Counted from the first letter of the stretch, positions 31,749-42,362 are shown. The stretch is 64,000 nucleotides of DNA from Macrosoma leucophasiata (GCA_036365455.1 JAWQUS010000011.1:6220001-6284000); one strand, 5' to 3'. The notes: generated from the letters alone by a model not told the origin. Program-made: numbers and translations.

Positions 31749-32340
31749 GTAAAACACTCAAGCAGAGGTGATGCGCATATTCCATTCACAAAATTCAGGA
31801 CAATATTGCAGTAACGCTTAGTACAAAACAAGGTAACATAAAATATCTGGTACAAAAGAATAAAGGCAAAATAAAGACAAAAATATACAAGTATTTGGAG
31901 GTGTAACAAGGTCAAAGTAATCGGAAGACGTTTAGATCGGGGGAAAAATTCAGGAATAGCGAGAACAAAGCATATTGTGAGCATTGGCAACGATCATCTG
32001 CCTATTTGGCATCCAACAAAGGGTTAACAAGATCGTATGTCTGCCTCGTAAATTTTTAAGCTTCTTGGCTTGGAGTCAAGTGAAAAACACACATGGATCA
32101 TGAAGCCCTACTTTACTATTGCACTAACGGCGTAACTGTGCCTCTTACGGCCAACTTACTGATCATAAGAGATGGATTAAATTATATTTTCGAGCCCTAA
32201 ATATAAGTGAAAGAGTTCAAACTAGACTCCTTTGCATCACCTAGTAAGATTTTTTAAGCATGGAAGTTCTTAGTGGTGGTATAGCAGCACCACGTATTCT
32301 GGGTCACTCTTTTGGTAGTTTCAAAACGTGTCTGTAAAAA
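31749..32340. other. Unassigned non-coding DNA
   Basis: No gene recognised. Confidence 0.4.
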
Positions 32341-32379
32341 TTGACTGCAAATAAATGTAAGAGGTGTTTAAAGTTTCCA

Positions 32380-32547
32380 GATACCTACATAGGTCGAGTT
32401 CTGTCTGATGGTGCGGTCAAAAGTCTTTGGAATCGGCGTGCATGTATGAAGAGAATTATCAAAGTAGATGAGGCACGAGAGGTAAGTCAGGACCGGGATA
32501 TTTGGTGCTCTACACTCTCTGCCTACCCCGTTAGGGACTTGGTGTGA
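32380..32547 (+). pseudogene. LINE ORF C-terminal fragment
   Basis: The plus frame reads IGRVLSDGAVKSLWNRRACM, then KRIIKVDEAREVSQDRDIWC, then STLSAYPVRDLV and a stop. It is the same C-terminal tail as at 28.1 and 39.1 kb, in the opposite orientation. Only about 55 residues remain. It ends just beside the 3' end of the reversed LINE that follows. Confidence 0.6.
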
Positions 32548-32568
32548 AGATACATACATAGATACACT

Positions 32569-34488
32569 TGGAAATTTTTTTTTTTTAATTTTTTTTTTTT
32601 TAATTTATTTAGGACAACAAACAATTACACTCATAAAGTAACAAGGACAATTACTCGGTACATAATTTTACAAGGAGCGTAATCAACCCCGTTGTCCACA
32701 AATTAACTATTAGGACATTTTAGGGTAGCGGTGTGAAAATACAAAATCATTTTTTTGAACAAAAAAAAATAACAAAAAGAATACACCACAGATGTTAACA
32801 CAAAGTAAACAATATTAATCTTACATTATGTTAATGTTCTGCATTACATTTAGAACATTTCGCTTAAATGCGTTAGGTGACGTTTCAAAAAATTCTACCT
32901 TAGTGAAATATTTGTTATATTGTTTCATGAGTCTATTTATAGGTGCTCGCTCACCTGCATTAGTTTTACAATTAGGGGGTGCAAATAGGTTGTTCTTACG
33001 GGTATTTCGTGTCGTAGAACGACATGGAATACTAATATAAACTTGATTATTAAGTCTATTGCAGTCAAATTTGTAGTGACATATGTTGTATAGTAACATT
33101 TGATCTAAAAGCAATCTTCTCATTTTGAGTGTTGATAAAGAAAATTTTGATAAAAGTGTTTCATAAGGGGACTTAGAAGCAAAACAGCGATAATTCAGGG
33201 ATCGTAAAAACTTACGTTGAACGGTCTCTAACTGTTCGCTGTATTTATCATAGCATGGATTCCATACAGAAGTAGCATAATCTAGTTGAGATCGGATAAG
33301 AGATTTATATAAAAGTAAATAAGTTGCAGGTCTTTTAAAAGGAATACATGTCCTCATGACAAAACCATACAGTCTGAAAGCTCTGTTCATGACTATATTT
33401 ACGTGAGCATCAAAGTGAAGTCTTGAGTCCATAACAATACCTAAATCTCTTATCAGTGCTACTTTTTCTAATGGGCTATTACATAAATTGTAAGTGAAAT
33501 CGATTTTGTGTAGTTTTTTAGTAAAGGTTATAGATTTACATTCAGATAAACTCAGATGAAGCTTATTATGGTAACAATAACTTGTCAGACGATCAAGATC
33601 ATCTTGTAAGCGTCTACAGTCTTCTAAGGTCCTAATTTCGCGATAAATTTTTAAATCATCAGCATATAACAGAAAATGGGTATATTTAAAACAGATATTG
33701 ATGTCATTAATGAATATTACAAAAAGTAAAGGCCCCAAAATTGATCCCTGGGCTACGCCCGATGTTATCTTTATAATGTCATCAGAAATGAATCCATTAA
33801 CCACAACGCGTTGCGATCTATTTCTAATATAAGAGGAGAACCATCTTAGAAGGTTTCCGCGAATTCCGTTAAACGCTAGCTTCCGAAGAAGGAGATCGTG
33901 ATCCACCTTGTCAAAGGCTTTGCAGAAGTCTGTATAAATAGAATCAACTTGGATGCGTTTATCCATACTCTGAAATAACGAATTAGTGTATAATACAAGA
34001 TTACTAATAGTAGATCGTTTCTTGACAAAACCATGTTGTTCTTCAATTATGAGCTTATGTAGCGAAGGGTAAATATAGTTATGTACTAGACGCTCAAGCA
34101 CCTTTGACAAAGTGGATAAGAGAGATATGGGACGGTAGTTAGTAACGTCATTTCTACGGCCACTCTTATAAACAGGAACAACATAGGCCATTTTCCACAC
34201 ATCTGGCACAACGCCTTCAGATAAACTTTTACTATATAATATTTGAAGTGGAACTGCCAGAGAATCAGCGGTGTGCTTTAAGAAAAATGGAGGTAGGCCA
34301 TCGGGTCCAGGTCCTTTCGAAACATCCAAATTCTTTAATTCTTTAATAATTTGATATAAATTGATTTTTATTATTTTAAAAACAGTCTCGAGCCAATGGG
34401 CATTAAAATATACTTTGCTCAATTTTTCTGCATGGCCAGGCAAAGCGTTCTGCCTGCTACATGCAGAAAAATACGGAGCAAAATATTA
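32569..34488 (-). mobile_element. 5'-truncated non-LTR retrotransposon with reverse transcriptase
   Basis: On the minus strand the element ends with CCTAAATAAATT and long A runs (T runs at 32572-32602 on the plus strand), containing an AATAAA signal. Upstream is a 220-bp 3' untranslated region and a 541-codon open frame. The endonuclease half is missing, so it is a 5'-truncated insertion. No target duplication could be found at the right end. Confidence 0.8.
32821..34443 (-). CDS. LINE reverse transcriptase (5'-truncated ORF2)
   Basis: Encodes the RNA-dependent DNA polymerase of a non-LTR retrotransposon of the jockey/CR1-like group, which copies element RNA at a nicked target. Over 540 residues: GPGPDG at about 44-49, VYKSGRRNDVTNYRPISLLS at 91-110, the catalytic DFCKAFDKVDH block at 172-182 (first aspartate), GVAQGSILGPLLF at 229-241, and YADD at 260-263 with both catalytic aspartates. 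The thumb region (DLGIVMDSRLHF) and a cysteine-bearing C-terminal segment follow. The frame stays open upstream to a TAA at 34486-34488, but the first codon here is TTG and no in-frame ATG precedes the polymerase core, so the N-terminal part and the endonuclease are lost. The uninterrupted frame suggests a fairly recent insertion; it cannot move by itself without an endonuclease. Confidence 0.85.
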   Translation of the reverse strand: MPGHAEKLSKVYFNAHWLETVFKIIKINLYQIIKELKNLDVSKGPGPDGLPPFFLKHTADSLAVPLQILYSKSLSEGVVPDVWKMAYVVPVYKSGRRNDVTNYRPISLLSTLSKVLERLVHNYIYPSLHKLIIEEQHGFVKKRSTISNLVLYTNSLFQSMDKRIQVDSIYTDFCKAFDKVDHDLLLRKLAFNGIRGNLLRWFSSYIRNRSQRVVVNGFISDDIIKITSGVAQGSILGPLLFVIFINDINICFKYTHFLLYADDLKIYREIRTLEDCRRLQDDLDRLTSYCYHNKLHLSLSECKSITFTKKLHKIDFTYNLCNSPLEKVALIRDLGIVMDSRLHFDAHVNIVMNRAFRLYGFVMRTCIPFKRPATYLLLYKSLIRSQLDYATSVWNPCYDKYSEQLETVQRKFLRSLNYRCFASKSPYETLLSKFSLSTLKMRRLLLDQMLLYNICHYKFDCNRLNNQVYISIPCRSTTRNTRKNNLFAPPNCKTNAGERAPINRLMKQYNKYFTKVEFFETSPNAFKRNVLNVMQNINIM

Positions 34489-34828
34489 CAAAAAGATATT
34501 TCATCAATATGTTGATATATTGGTAGGCTTGACAGTCTTTTTAATCGGCGTGATTTTTAATATGACAGTGAAAAATATATGAGAGGGTTCGCAAAGACAG
34601 AGTACGTAACACCCTTTCTCCTCGTCGTAATCGCGAAGAGATGAAAATTATATACGGAGAATATATGTATAATAATATGAACAAGTACATTACATATCTT
34701 TTTGTACGAGAGTACTCGTAGTGGCACACGGTTTCCAGGATACTCGGTATAACTCGTACCATTGTAGCATCTAAATATATTCAAAGAAACTAAACAAAAT
34801 ACAGATCAGTCAAAATATAGATTCTGAA
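34489..34828. other. Unassigned spacer
   Basis: Short overlapping frames on the minus strand show no motif. No repeat recognised. Confidence 0.4.
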
Positions 34829-35128
34829 GGTGGTAGAGTTCCAAGTGTAGGAGCTAGAAGGCGTAAGCACCACCGCATAACCTAACCTATCTGCCGCTAG
34901 ATGGTAGTGTTCGGCACTATCGTGTTCAGGTTAGATGGTAATGTATGGCCCCATAATAACTATCACAGAGACGTGACACCTTAGGTATCTGGGGTGGCAA
35001 CGCATCTGCATTTTGACCTCTGGTTTTTATGTAGATGTCTATAGTACAGTCTATACATGTCTATACTACAGTCATCACTTAACATAAATGTGATCTGCAT
35101 GCTGGTTTGCCACCTTCCTTCCATAAAA
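34829..35128 (+). repeat. SINE-A copy, diverged, with internal expansion
   Basis: GGTGGTAGAGTTCCAAGTG to CTTCCTTCCATAAAAAA. At 35035-35085 the usual GTCTATAGGCTGCAGTCATC is expanded to repeated GTCTATA units in inverted and direct form. Confidence 0.7.
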
Positions 35129-35990
35129 AATCATGTATTTAGGTTAAAATGAACTTTTTCAGTCTTCTGCGATTGTATGTGAAATATATCGGTAGGTACT
35201 GGGGAATCTGAGTCGTGTCTTACCCTCAATTCGTATAATTGCCAACTGGCGTAACCAACCTATTTACAATGTGATATTAGAAATGTTAGACACGTACGTC
35301 ACAATTTTATACAAAATAGAGTTCAGCGTTGGACTGAAATTTCGTTTTCAGGTCCAATAAATAGAAAAGGTGATGTTCAAATGTTCATTATACATGCATC
35401 GCACAAAGTCCGCTTTGAAAAGTCTCACCATACGGGCGTTAAGGTGGTATTCCACCAAAGCGAAATTACGCGAAGCAGCTGTAAACGAGTACTTTCAAAA
35501 CGGAGAATAGTAAGCAAGTCTACATTGCCATATTAATAGCAAAATATTCGTATTTTCCATGCATTTCAAGAACTATAAGTTAAAAAGCAACCTTTTATGC
35601 TGTAGGTGAGAATTAAAGAATTTTAGAAATTCGACTCCTAAGGGGATGAAATAGGGGTGAAGGTTATATGGAATTGTCTCATTTCTGGACTTAGCAGCAT
35701 AAAAATTTGGTATGTAGGGTCCTGATTACAAATAAAAATTATATGCGTAGGCAGAGATAAAATAAGAAGAAGTAGCTTTCTACTCATTAGGGGAGTTTCT
35801 GTAGGCAGTAGGTTCTGCCTAAAGGCATATATTTCTTTCCATTTTATTTAAAAATATTATATCACTCGCATTTGATATTACGAATATCCAATAAAAAGAA
35901 ACCGTCTAATTTTCTCGAGGAATTCATATAAGTAATGTGCATTCCCATAATGTGAGAGAGCGAATCTGTGAAAGTAATCTCTTTTTATCT
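35129..35990. other. Unassigned non-coding DNA
   Basis: No gene recognised. At 35826-35885 TTTCTTTCCATTTTATTTAA and CACTCGCATTTGATATTACG resemble the outer flank of the SINE-T copy at 9.8 kb, a likely SINE-T-related scrap. Confidence 0.4.
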
Positions 35991-36002
35991 TTCCATTATT
36001 AG

Positions 36003-36240
36003 TTTTTTATATTATTTTGCAGTAACACATGCTTGTGAAATATATTTAATTTAAAGAAAAATGGTACGAAAAATTGGACTTCAGGCGAGACTCGAACTCG
36101 CGGCCACTGGGAATCTAGTCCAGCCGCTCTTCCGACTGAGCTACCGAAGTCCTGCCCGAGTTGTCAAATCTTGCGACTTCTTTACGATATTTAATAAACT
36201 GCAAAGTTTATTATATCGGTTGCCTAACTAGCATAGTGTG
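36003..36240 (-). repeat. SINE-T copy with opposed 5' segment
   Basis: Reversed 3' tail (36003-36076), a 75-nt tRNA-like unit on the minus strand (36077-36151, B-box GAGTTCGAGTC), then CGACTTCTTTACGATATT...GTTGCCTAACTAGCATAG, which in the 60.95-kb copy reads in the opposite relation to the tRNA unit. So this copy too is rearranged in snap-back fashion. Confidence 0.65.
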
Positions 36241-36247
36241 GCAAAAG

Positions 36248-36493
36248 ATGGCACCACCGCAATACCTAATTTACTTGCCGCTAAATGGTTGTGCTCAGCG
36301 CTATCATGTTCCGGTCATGTGGTAATGTACGGACGTGTAATTTCGGCACAGAGGCATAACATCTTAGGCCTCAAAAGTGGTAACGCATCTGCATTTTGAC
36401 CTCTGGTCATTGTGTGGGTGTGTGTAGGCTGCAGTCATCACTTACCATCAATGTGACCTGCATGCTTTTTTGCCACTTTCATTACATAAAAAA
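36248..36493 (+). repeat. SINE-A copy, 5' truncated
   Basis: Starts at GGCACCACCGCAATACCTAA and ends TTGCCACTTTCATTACATAA with an A run. The first 35 bases of the family are missing. Confidence 0.75.
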
Positions 36494-36944
36494 ACGCATC
36501 GCAAAGTCTGTCTCATCCGTAGTGCGACATCACCTTAAAAGCGCGTCCTCATTTGCAATCACCATATGTACCGACCCTCGCGGACTCATCAGTGATGCGA
36601 GTTTCGCGCGAACACCACGTTTGTAATTTTGATTCCCCACGGAGCACTTCGCCCCTCTTAATTACAGGGGCGCATTACAAATCGGTCCATAACACAAGTT
36701 TTGAGTGTTTGCGGCAGAAACAACGCAATAAACAGTCAATATTAGCACGAAAATGGGTGTACCTTTTCTCTAATTAACGTTCAATGGACAATAAAATTGA
36801 ATAGTTCTATAATTTAAGTTTCATGCGTCATTTTGAATAGGATATGCTTTAGGTACAATTTGGTGATTGGAACAATTTTCAATTGCATACAGTTTACGTG
36901 TTGATTGTAAAGAAAGGCGATACTTATTTTCATTTTTTTAATCC
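36494..36944. other. Unassigned non-coding DNA
   Basis: No gene or repeat family recognised. Confidence 0.4.
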
Positions 36945-37133
36945 AACGATTATTATAAACGTGAAAGTGAGTGTGTATGGATTTTTGTAACACTTTCACG
37001 TAAAAACTACTGAATGGATTTTAATGAAACTTTACTATACTATAGCTTATACATCAGAACAAAACATAGGCTACAATTTATAAAGATATTGTGTGAATGC
37101 AGACGAAGTCGCCGGCACCAGCTAGTATTTAAT
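36945..37133 (+). repeat. RTE-like 3' repeat
   Basis: TTATTATAAACGTGAAAGTG, CACTTTCACGTAAAAACTAC, TGAATGGATTTTAATGAAAC, ACATAGGCTACAATTTATAA and GACGAAGTCGCCGGCACCAG followed by CTAGTA. A very common lepidopteran LINE-derived module. Confidence 0.6.
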
Positions 37134-37302
37134 AAAGAGTTTAGGATTCCTTATTAATGGCAAACAAAGTCAAAGCTCGTCTTCTATTTTTGAAACAAAG
37201 TTAATTTGCATAGTAGCAATTATTAAGAGAGTATTAAAGGAACAACAAAGAAACTCGTTAGATAGTTACTGTAACAAAATTTAATTAAAATATGATATCA
37301 TC

Positions 37303-37655
37303 GAAGCGCGCACGGCCCCGTGGCTGGTGTAAATCATAAGCGATCTACTGGGTTAAGCATTACGGGCGCGGTCGGGTGTGTGATGGGTGACCGCTAGTGG
37401 CAAATTGAAATGCGCGTTTCCGTGCTTCGGAGGGCACGCTAAGCCGTCGCATCGATAGAAAGCAGTCGTTAAACCTTGTTGGAGGCCTTATGGACGGTTT
37501 GAAATCATCCGACAGCGGGTAGGCCACTAACCCCGTATCTCCACCAATCCGCATTGGAGCAGCGTGGTAGAGAAAGCTCAAGACCTCCCCCCTCAAAAAA
37601 AATGGGGAGAGACTCGTGCCCAGCAGTGGGACGTATAATGGGTTGCCATTATATG
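37303..37655 (+). repeat. Repeat B copy, near full length
   Basis: GCGCGCACGGCCCCGTGGCT at the start, GCCCAGCAGTGGGACGTATA and ATGGGTTGCCATTAT at the end. The GATATCAT motif occurs on both sides (37291-37300 and 37653-37662), a candidate target duplication. Confidence 0.7.
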
Positions 37656-37674
37656 ATATCATGAAGCAAGCAAC

Positions 37675-37870
37675 AAGGAATCGCCCTTCCTTATATGGGT
37701 AGGCAGAGCTATTATGTACCTATCAATGAAATGTATTGTGTACAGACACTTTTCACCCGATATGTTTTTTGGGTTCCATGTAAAAGGGCACGAGCTTATT
37801 GAAATTCTTCGGGCACATTTCCAAGCTCCAAGGATACCTGGGAGTCGACCCAATTTAACTTGGAACTGGT
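37675..37870 (-). repeat. SINE-G copy, diverged
   Basis: GGGTAGGCAGAGCTATTATG, AAGGGCACGAGCTTATTGAA and GGGCACATTTCCAAGCTCCA resemble the body of the 26.3-kb copy; the tRNA-like head is not recognisable. Confidence 0.45.
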
Positions 37871-37919
37871 ATATTTATTTTTATCGCAATTACACATGTG
37901 AGTGAATTTAGAAGTTAAA

Positions 37920-38018
37920 AACAAAATGGAAACAAAAATTTGACTCCGGGTAGGGATGGAACCTGCGACCTCAATATCACCAGTGCATCCGCTTTACCAC
38001 TAAGCATCAGTAACTTAA
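37920..38018 (-). repeat. SINE-T fragment with degenerate tRNA-like head
   Basis: AAATTTGACTCCGGGTAGGG, GGAACCTGCGACCTCA and CCGCTTTACCACTAAGCA match the minus-strand tRNA-like unit at 9670-9742, with decay. Confidence 0.55.
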
Positions 38019-38142
38019 CGGTATGCTTTATATAACTTATTCTAGTATGTGACACGGCAATTAAATCCTTAGTCCTGACCTGCTAACCATTATACAGTAA
38101 AATGAAATCACCGATTAAGTATTAGGATTTACGTTCAACGGT
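38019..38142. other. Unassigned spacer
   Basis: Nothing recognised. Confidence 0.4.
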
Positions 38143-38425
38143 AACTGGTGCTCCAGTGACGGAGCTCGCGGGCGTAGGCACCACCGCATTATCTAATATA
38201 CTTGCCGCTAAATGGTAGTGTTCAGCACTATCGTGTTCCGGTCAGGTGGTAATGTACGGCCCTGTAATTTCCGGCACAGAGGCATAACACCTTAGGCCTC
38301 AGGAGTGGCAACGCATCTGCATTTTGACCTCTGGTCATTGTGTCGGTGTCTTTAGGCTGTAGTCATCACTTAACATCAATGTGAACTGTATGCTCGTTTG
38401 CCACTTCTATTACATAAAAAAAAAC
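38143..38425 (+). repeat. SINE-A copy, near full length
   Basis: AACTGGTGCTCCAGTGACGG to CCACTTCTATTACATAAAAA. Eight bases of the head (GTAGAG region) are missing. Confidence 0.8.
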
Positions 38426-38623
38426 TCATCAGCGATACAGTTCATCAGCACAGCCGAAAGTCGTCCATCGTTGGACAAAAACCTTCTCTGACAATTCTTC
38501 CCAAAATGACACAACCCTTTTGTGTTGAAACGGTACCTACGGTGTCTACGGCTTGGCATGCGGATAGGATCGTAGTGGCGGTCGATAGTTTGATCGCGGG
38601 TCACTGCAGACAATTTTTTTAAT

Positions 38624-38998
38624 GTAATGGAAGTGGCAAACAAACATGCAGTTCACATTGATGTTAAGTGATGACTGAAGCCTATAGACACCCACACAAA
38701 GACGAAGGTCAAAATGCAGATGTGTAACCAGAATCAGAATCATTTATTCATTTAGGGTGACAGGCACCTCTTATGACACGTCAAAAACAAACAAAATAAA
38801 TTAAAGCGAATAAATTAAATTAACCAACCCCCAATAACCACTCCTGAGGTCTAAGGTGTTATGCCTCTGTGCCGGAAATTACAGAACAGGATAGTGCTGA
38901 TCACTAATAATAAATATAATAGTGGCAAGTATATAAGGTAATGCGCCTACGTGGTGCCAACGCCCGCGATTTCCGTGGAGCTCTACCACCAATAAAAA
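38624..38998 (-). repeat. SINE-A copy with nested 104-bp insertion
   Basis: Reversed. The SINE is interrupted at GATGTGTAACCA and resumes at TAACCACTCCTGAGG; TAACCA (38725-38730 and 38835-38840) is the 6-bp duplication. The 5' third is also deleted and scrambled around 38890-38960. Confidence 0.75.
38731..38834. mobile_element. 104-bp insertion inside SINE-A
   Basis: Begins GAATCAGAATCATTTATTCA, the reverse complement of a common lepidopteran LINE 3' end (TGAATAAATGATTCTGATTC). It is probably a severely truncated LINE on the minus strand. Confidence 0.55.
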
Positions 38999-39081
38999 GC
39001 CAATCCTGCGTTACTGCATTTACGACCACGATATGACCACTGAATGTTTTGACCGCCATTTTTGTATGTGTGTATGTATCT

Positions 39082-39339
39082 TCACGCCAGGTCCCTAACG
39101 GGGTAGGCAGAGAGTGTAAAGTGCCAGATATCCCGGATCTGACAAACCTCTCGTGCCTGGATGTATCGGCGTGCATGTATGAAGATAATGATGAAGGTAC
39201 TCGTACATCTACTCTTCATCATTCTCTTCATACATGCACGCCGATTCCTAAGACTTTTGACCGAACCATCACACAGAACTCGACCTATTTGGTCGTGGTA
39301 GGTCAGTCTTGGTCTTCCCCGGCCTCTGCAACCATCCAC
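39082..39339 (-). pseudogene. LINE ORF C-terminal fragment with hairpin insertion
   Basis: The minus frame carries MDGCRGRGRPRLTYHDQIGR, then VLCDGSVKSLRNRRACMKRM, then, after a block of foreign residues, AREVCQIRDIWHF and LSAYPVRDLA. The foreign block comes from a duplicated inverted stretch: 39166-39195 and 39215-39244 are near-perfect reverse complements of 30 bases (TCGGCGTGCATGTATGAAGA start). The inversion keeps the frame open by chance. Third copy of the tail at 28.1 and 32.4 kb. Confidence 0.6.
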
Positions 39340-39649
39340 ATTCGCATTGTATATCTGCCATTTTTGTAATTCTCTTAATAAGACAAAATGGTATCACTAC
39401 TCATTGAACCCTCTATATTCCGACGCCTATCATCCCTATCTGTTCTTTTGTATCCAATTTCTGAATCCACTGAACTGAATATTGACAGGTAAGATATTTG
39501 ATAGTTTATCGATTATCAGTCGTCTGATGAGCTCACAATAAAGATATTCGTCGATAACATGGCTCGATCGTATCTATATTCAAGAGTGAATTTGTTTGCG
39601 CATGGAAGGACGTCATATATTTTCTTTTTAATGAAATTTGCATATTATT
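39340..39649. other. Unassigned spacer
   Basis: The first 20 bases belong to the LINE fragment. The rest is unassigned. Confidence 0.4.
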
Positions 39650-39895
39650 ATGACGACCCGGTTAGTCCAGCGGTGTTTGAGTACTGCTTGATTCGAAGGG
39701 TCGCGGGTTTGATCCCCTCACCGGGACAAATGTTTGTATGGTCTACCAATATTTGTTTCGGGTCTGAGTGTGAGTGTATTTGTGTGTGCATACAACGGCA
39801 CCCACGACACAAGTTTATACCTAGTATAAACTACGTATATAAAATACGCTTACACTTACAGCCGCACGGCTGTGAGTGTAAGCGTACTTTATTGT
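39650..39895 (+). repeat. SINE-S copy with tRNA-like head
   Basis: GGTTAGTCCAGCGGTGT for the A-box region, GGGTCGCGGGTTTGATCCCC for the T-arm and B-box, then ATTTGTTTCGGGTCTGAGTG, CAACGGCAC and GTTTATACCTAGTATAAAC. Near the 3' end ACACTTACAGCC and GGCTGTGAGTGT form a hairpin. Five further copies lie at 41.7, 42.2, 44.6, 53.1 and 63.4 kb, all on the same strand. Confidence 0.7.
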
Positions 39896-39996
39896 TTTAT
39901 TTTATTAAGATTGGAAATAAATTCATCATAAGAAATTATATTCCACAGTACAGTGCTCAACAATAAACTTTGCTTATCAAGCCTAGAAAACAACCT

Positions 39997-40155
39997 TCGG
40001 CTTATTTCGGGTCTGTAGAGCGTTATCGCTTTCGCACCGTATCTATTTGACGATTGTCAACCATTTTGATCAAGTTTTGACCAATCCCGGACTGACAGTG
40101 CTTACGTAGGCAGTGTGCAACAGAGATAACGCTCTTCGAAGTCGAAATTAGCCGA
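39997..40155. mobile_element. MITE-4, 159-bp inverted-repeat element
   Basis: Ends TCGGCTTATTTCGG and AGCCGA in reverse, with AGAGCGTTATC in perfect inverted form (40017-40027 and 40124-40134). Arms are about 38 bp with mismatches. No target duplication seen. Confidence 0.5.
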
Positions 40156-40949
40156 TCATCTCTTTCGGAGGCTCGACGTGCAATATTAATTGTTGAGTAG
40201 GTATATATTTGAATAGTGATGGGCGTTTATAAAGCAATGTTTGATCATATAGTAAAAAAAAATATTATAAAAATGCGTGTAGGTAAATAGGTTTCGTAAA
40301 TTAATGTAGACAGATATTTAATAGAAAGACGGTACGTTATGTGTATGTAGTAGGTACCTATCTAGTGTAATTATTTAATTTAATCTATATAAAAAAAATG
40401 AAAAACCATGCCCATAGTGTTAACTACAATGTTTCTCTTTGTACTTGAAAAAAATAACACAACGATTGTTTTTCCGCCATCTCTCCTCCCCTCGTTTGTG
40501 CCAGCCACCTTTTAAGCCTTATCAATAAAAGTGCATCGTTTACTTTGGTAATGGGGTGTATCATTTATCTAGTTAGGTATGGTATAATCATTGTTGCGCT
40601 CTGGACACGGCAACTGCAACACAAAGTTTTGAAACGAAAAATGGTAATGAAACACTCATCTCTGGAGTACCTACTAAGCCTAATCCCTCTACCACTATGT
40701 TTTGAGGAACTACGTACGAGCGTCAACTTATTATTTCACATTTGTGTACACCCCCTCGGGGTGGCGGAATACGAGTATTGTACTATGGTTATAATATACT
40801 TCTGGCAACAAGGTCACGCAGTTAGACCCGTTATGAAACTCAACGAACATTCACGCGGTTTAATTTAGTTTAGAAAATCATCTAGTATCAAATAATTAGA
40901 AAAAGAATTAACTCGACCCATAAGCATCAATCCAAACGCTAGGTCTAGA
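40156..40949. other. Unassigned non-coding DNA
   Basis: A 107-codon plus frame at 40545-40868 is hydrophobic but without recognisable motif; I do not call it a gene. Confidence 0.4.
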
Positions 40950-41002
40950 AAAATGGTAAGCAATTTTAACTTAGAATGTTTACTTTCCTTAGTGTACACA
41001 CA

Positions 41003-41038
<36 letters not shown>

Positions 41039-41430
41039 CACTCGCACAAGAGAGCCATCGGCACTAAACCAGCTTACACCGCTGTTACTTGACCTTTATC
41101 TCTTGGATGATGATGTACACGATGACGAATGTGCATGTGTTGTATGACAGTAATTCGACCCGTTTGAATATCCTTCATTGAAAATACACGTAGCGTGTTC
41201 CATAAATCTTCGAGCATATAATCGATGGCTTATGGAGATCATTACATCGATTTTCTTCTACTGCGCATTTTTTTCAGCACGATGTTAAACATTTTCAACT
41301 TAGAACTTTAACTTTGCCGCCAAGAGCCCCACTACGCGGCCATTAGAGCACACGCACTGGAGAGCCATCAGCACTCATCCATGCTTACACCGCAGTTACT
41401 CGACCCTCATATCTCTGGGGTGACTGTACT
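40950..41430. repeat. Diverged tandem duplication around a microsatellite
   Basis: Blocks at about 40950-41115 and 41283-41430 align: ATTTTAACTTAGAA with ATTTTCAACTTAGAA, and AGAGAGCCATCGGCACT...GCTTACACCGCTGTTACTTG with GGAGAGCCATCAGCACT...GCTTACACCGCAGTTACTCG. Unit spacing is about 330 bp. No coding potential. Confidence 0.5.
40997..41047. repeat. (ACGC)n microsatellite
   Basis: About ten CACG tetranucleotides after a short (CA) run, ending CACACTCGCAC. Likely length-polymorphic. Confidence 0.9.
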
Positions 41431-41697
41431 TATGCGCGCACTGTGCTCCGTCTGCAAGTTGGTAATGTGTTAACCCGGCTTTATGGTAATGTCAAAGATA
41501 AATATAATACCCACATATTTTACATTTTTATTGAGTTTCATTATGGATACACCACCTAAAAAGGTAAAACTGAATTGTTATAACATTTTTGTTTTAAAAT
41601 ACAAATTATGACTTACAAAATTAGGATCATCCAGCGGTCGAAATCGATTAGTACATAAACAATAAGCTATAGATCGCACACCGTCGATCTAACTTAT
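41431..41697. other. Unassigned spacer
   Basis: Nothing recognised. Confidence 0.4.
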
Positions 41698-41865
41698 GAC
41701 GAACGGGTTAGTCCAGCAGTGTGAGAAGACCGTTTGATTCGAAGGGTCACGGGTTCGATCTCCGATAAGGATATTTGGATGTTTGTGTATGTGTTGTGTG
41801 TGTACAACGGCATACCACAGGTTTATACCTAGTGTGGGGCTGTGAGTGTAAGCGTTTATTTATCT
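41698..41865 (+). repeat. SINE-S copy
   Basis: GACGAACGGGTTAGTCCAGC, GGGTCACGGGTTCGATCTCC, ACAACGGCATACCACAGG and GGCTGTGAGTGTAAGCGT. Confidence 0.7.
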
Positions 41866-42213
41866 TAGGGAGATTTCATGATGCCAATCAGATAAACGTC
41901 TTATATTATCCTATCTTAAGAAAATACATTTGTGAACCAAATAAGTAGGTATATATGCAAGTTGTAATGTACTTTAGTAATAACCTATATTACCCGTAAG
42001 TCAGAAACGTGTAAAATTACATATCTTATTACAATTTTACGCACCACAAGATAAATATATCGGTTTCAAACCTGACCGTGACAGGTGGCGAATCAGTAAA
42101 AATGCCTGTCTAGTTATTCTTCCCCCCCATTCGAATGGCGTCAGCACGCAATGATTTATGAATAAAATTTATTTTCGCGTGTACCGAGCGCGAAAATCGG
42201 TGTAAGCATCACT
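41866..42213. other. Unassigned non-coding DNA
   Basis: Nothing recognised; a C run lies near 42122-42128. Confidence 0.4.
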
Positions 42214-42362
42214 ACGTTGAATGACTCAGGGGGTTACTTCGGTCGCGGGTTCGATCCCCGCACTGGGACGAATATTTGGTCTACAGACATTCGTTTCGGG
42301 TCTGGATGTTTGTGTAGGTATGTGGTGCGTGTGTATAGCGGTACCTACAGCACTTTTTCTGC
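42214..42362 (+). repeat. SINE-S copy, truncated head
   Basis: GTCGCGGGTTCGATCCCCGC, CATTCGTTTCGGGTCTGGAT and AGCGGTACCTACAGCAC. The A-box region is degraded and the end is missing. Confidence 0.6.
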
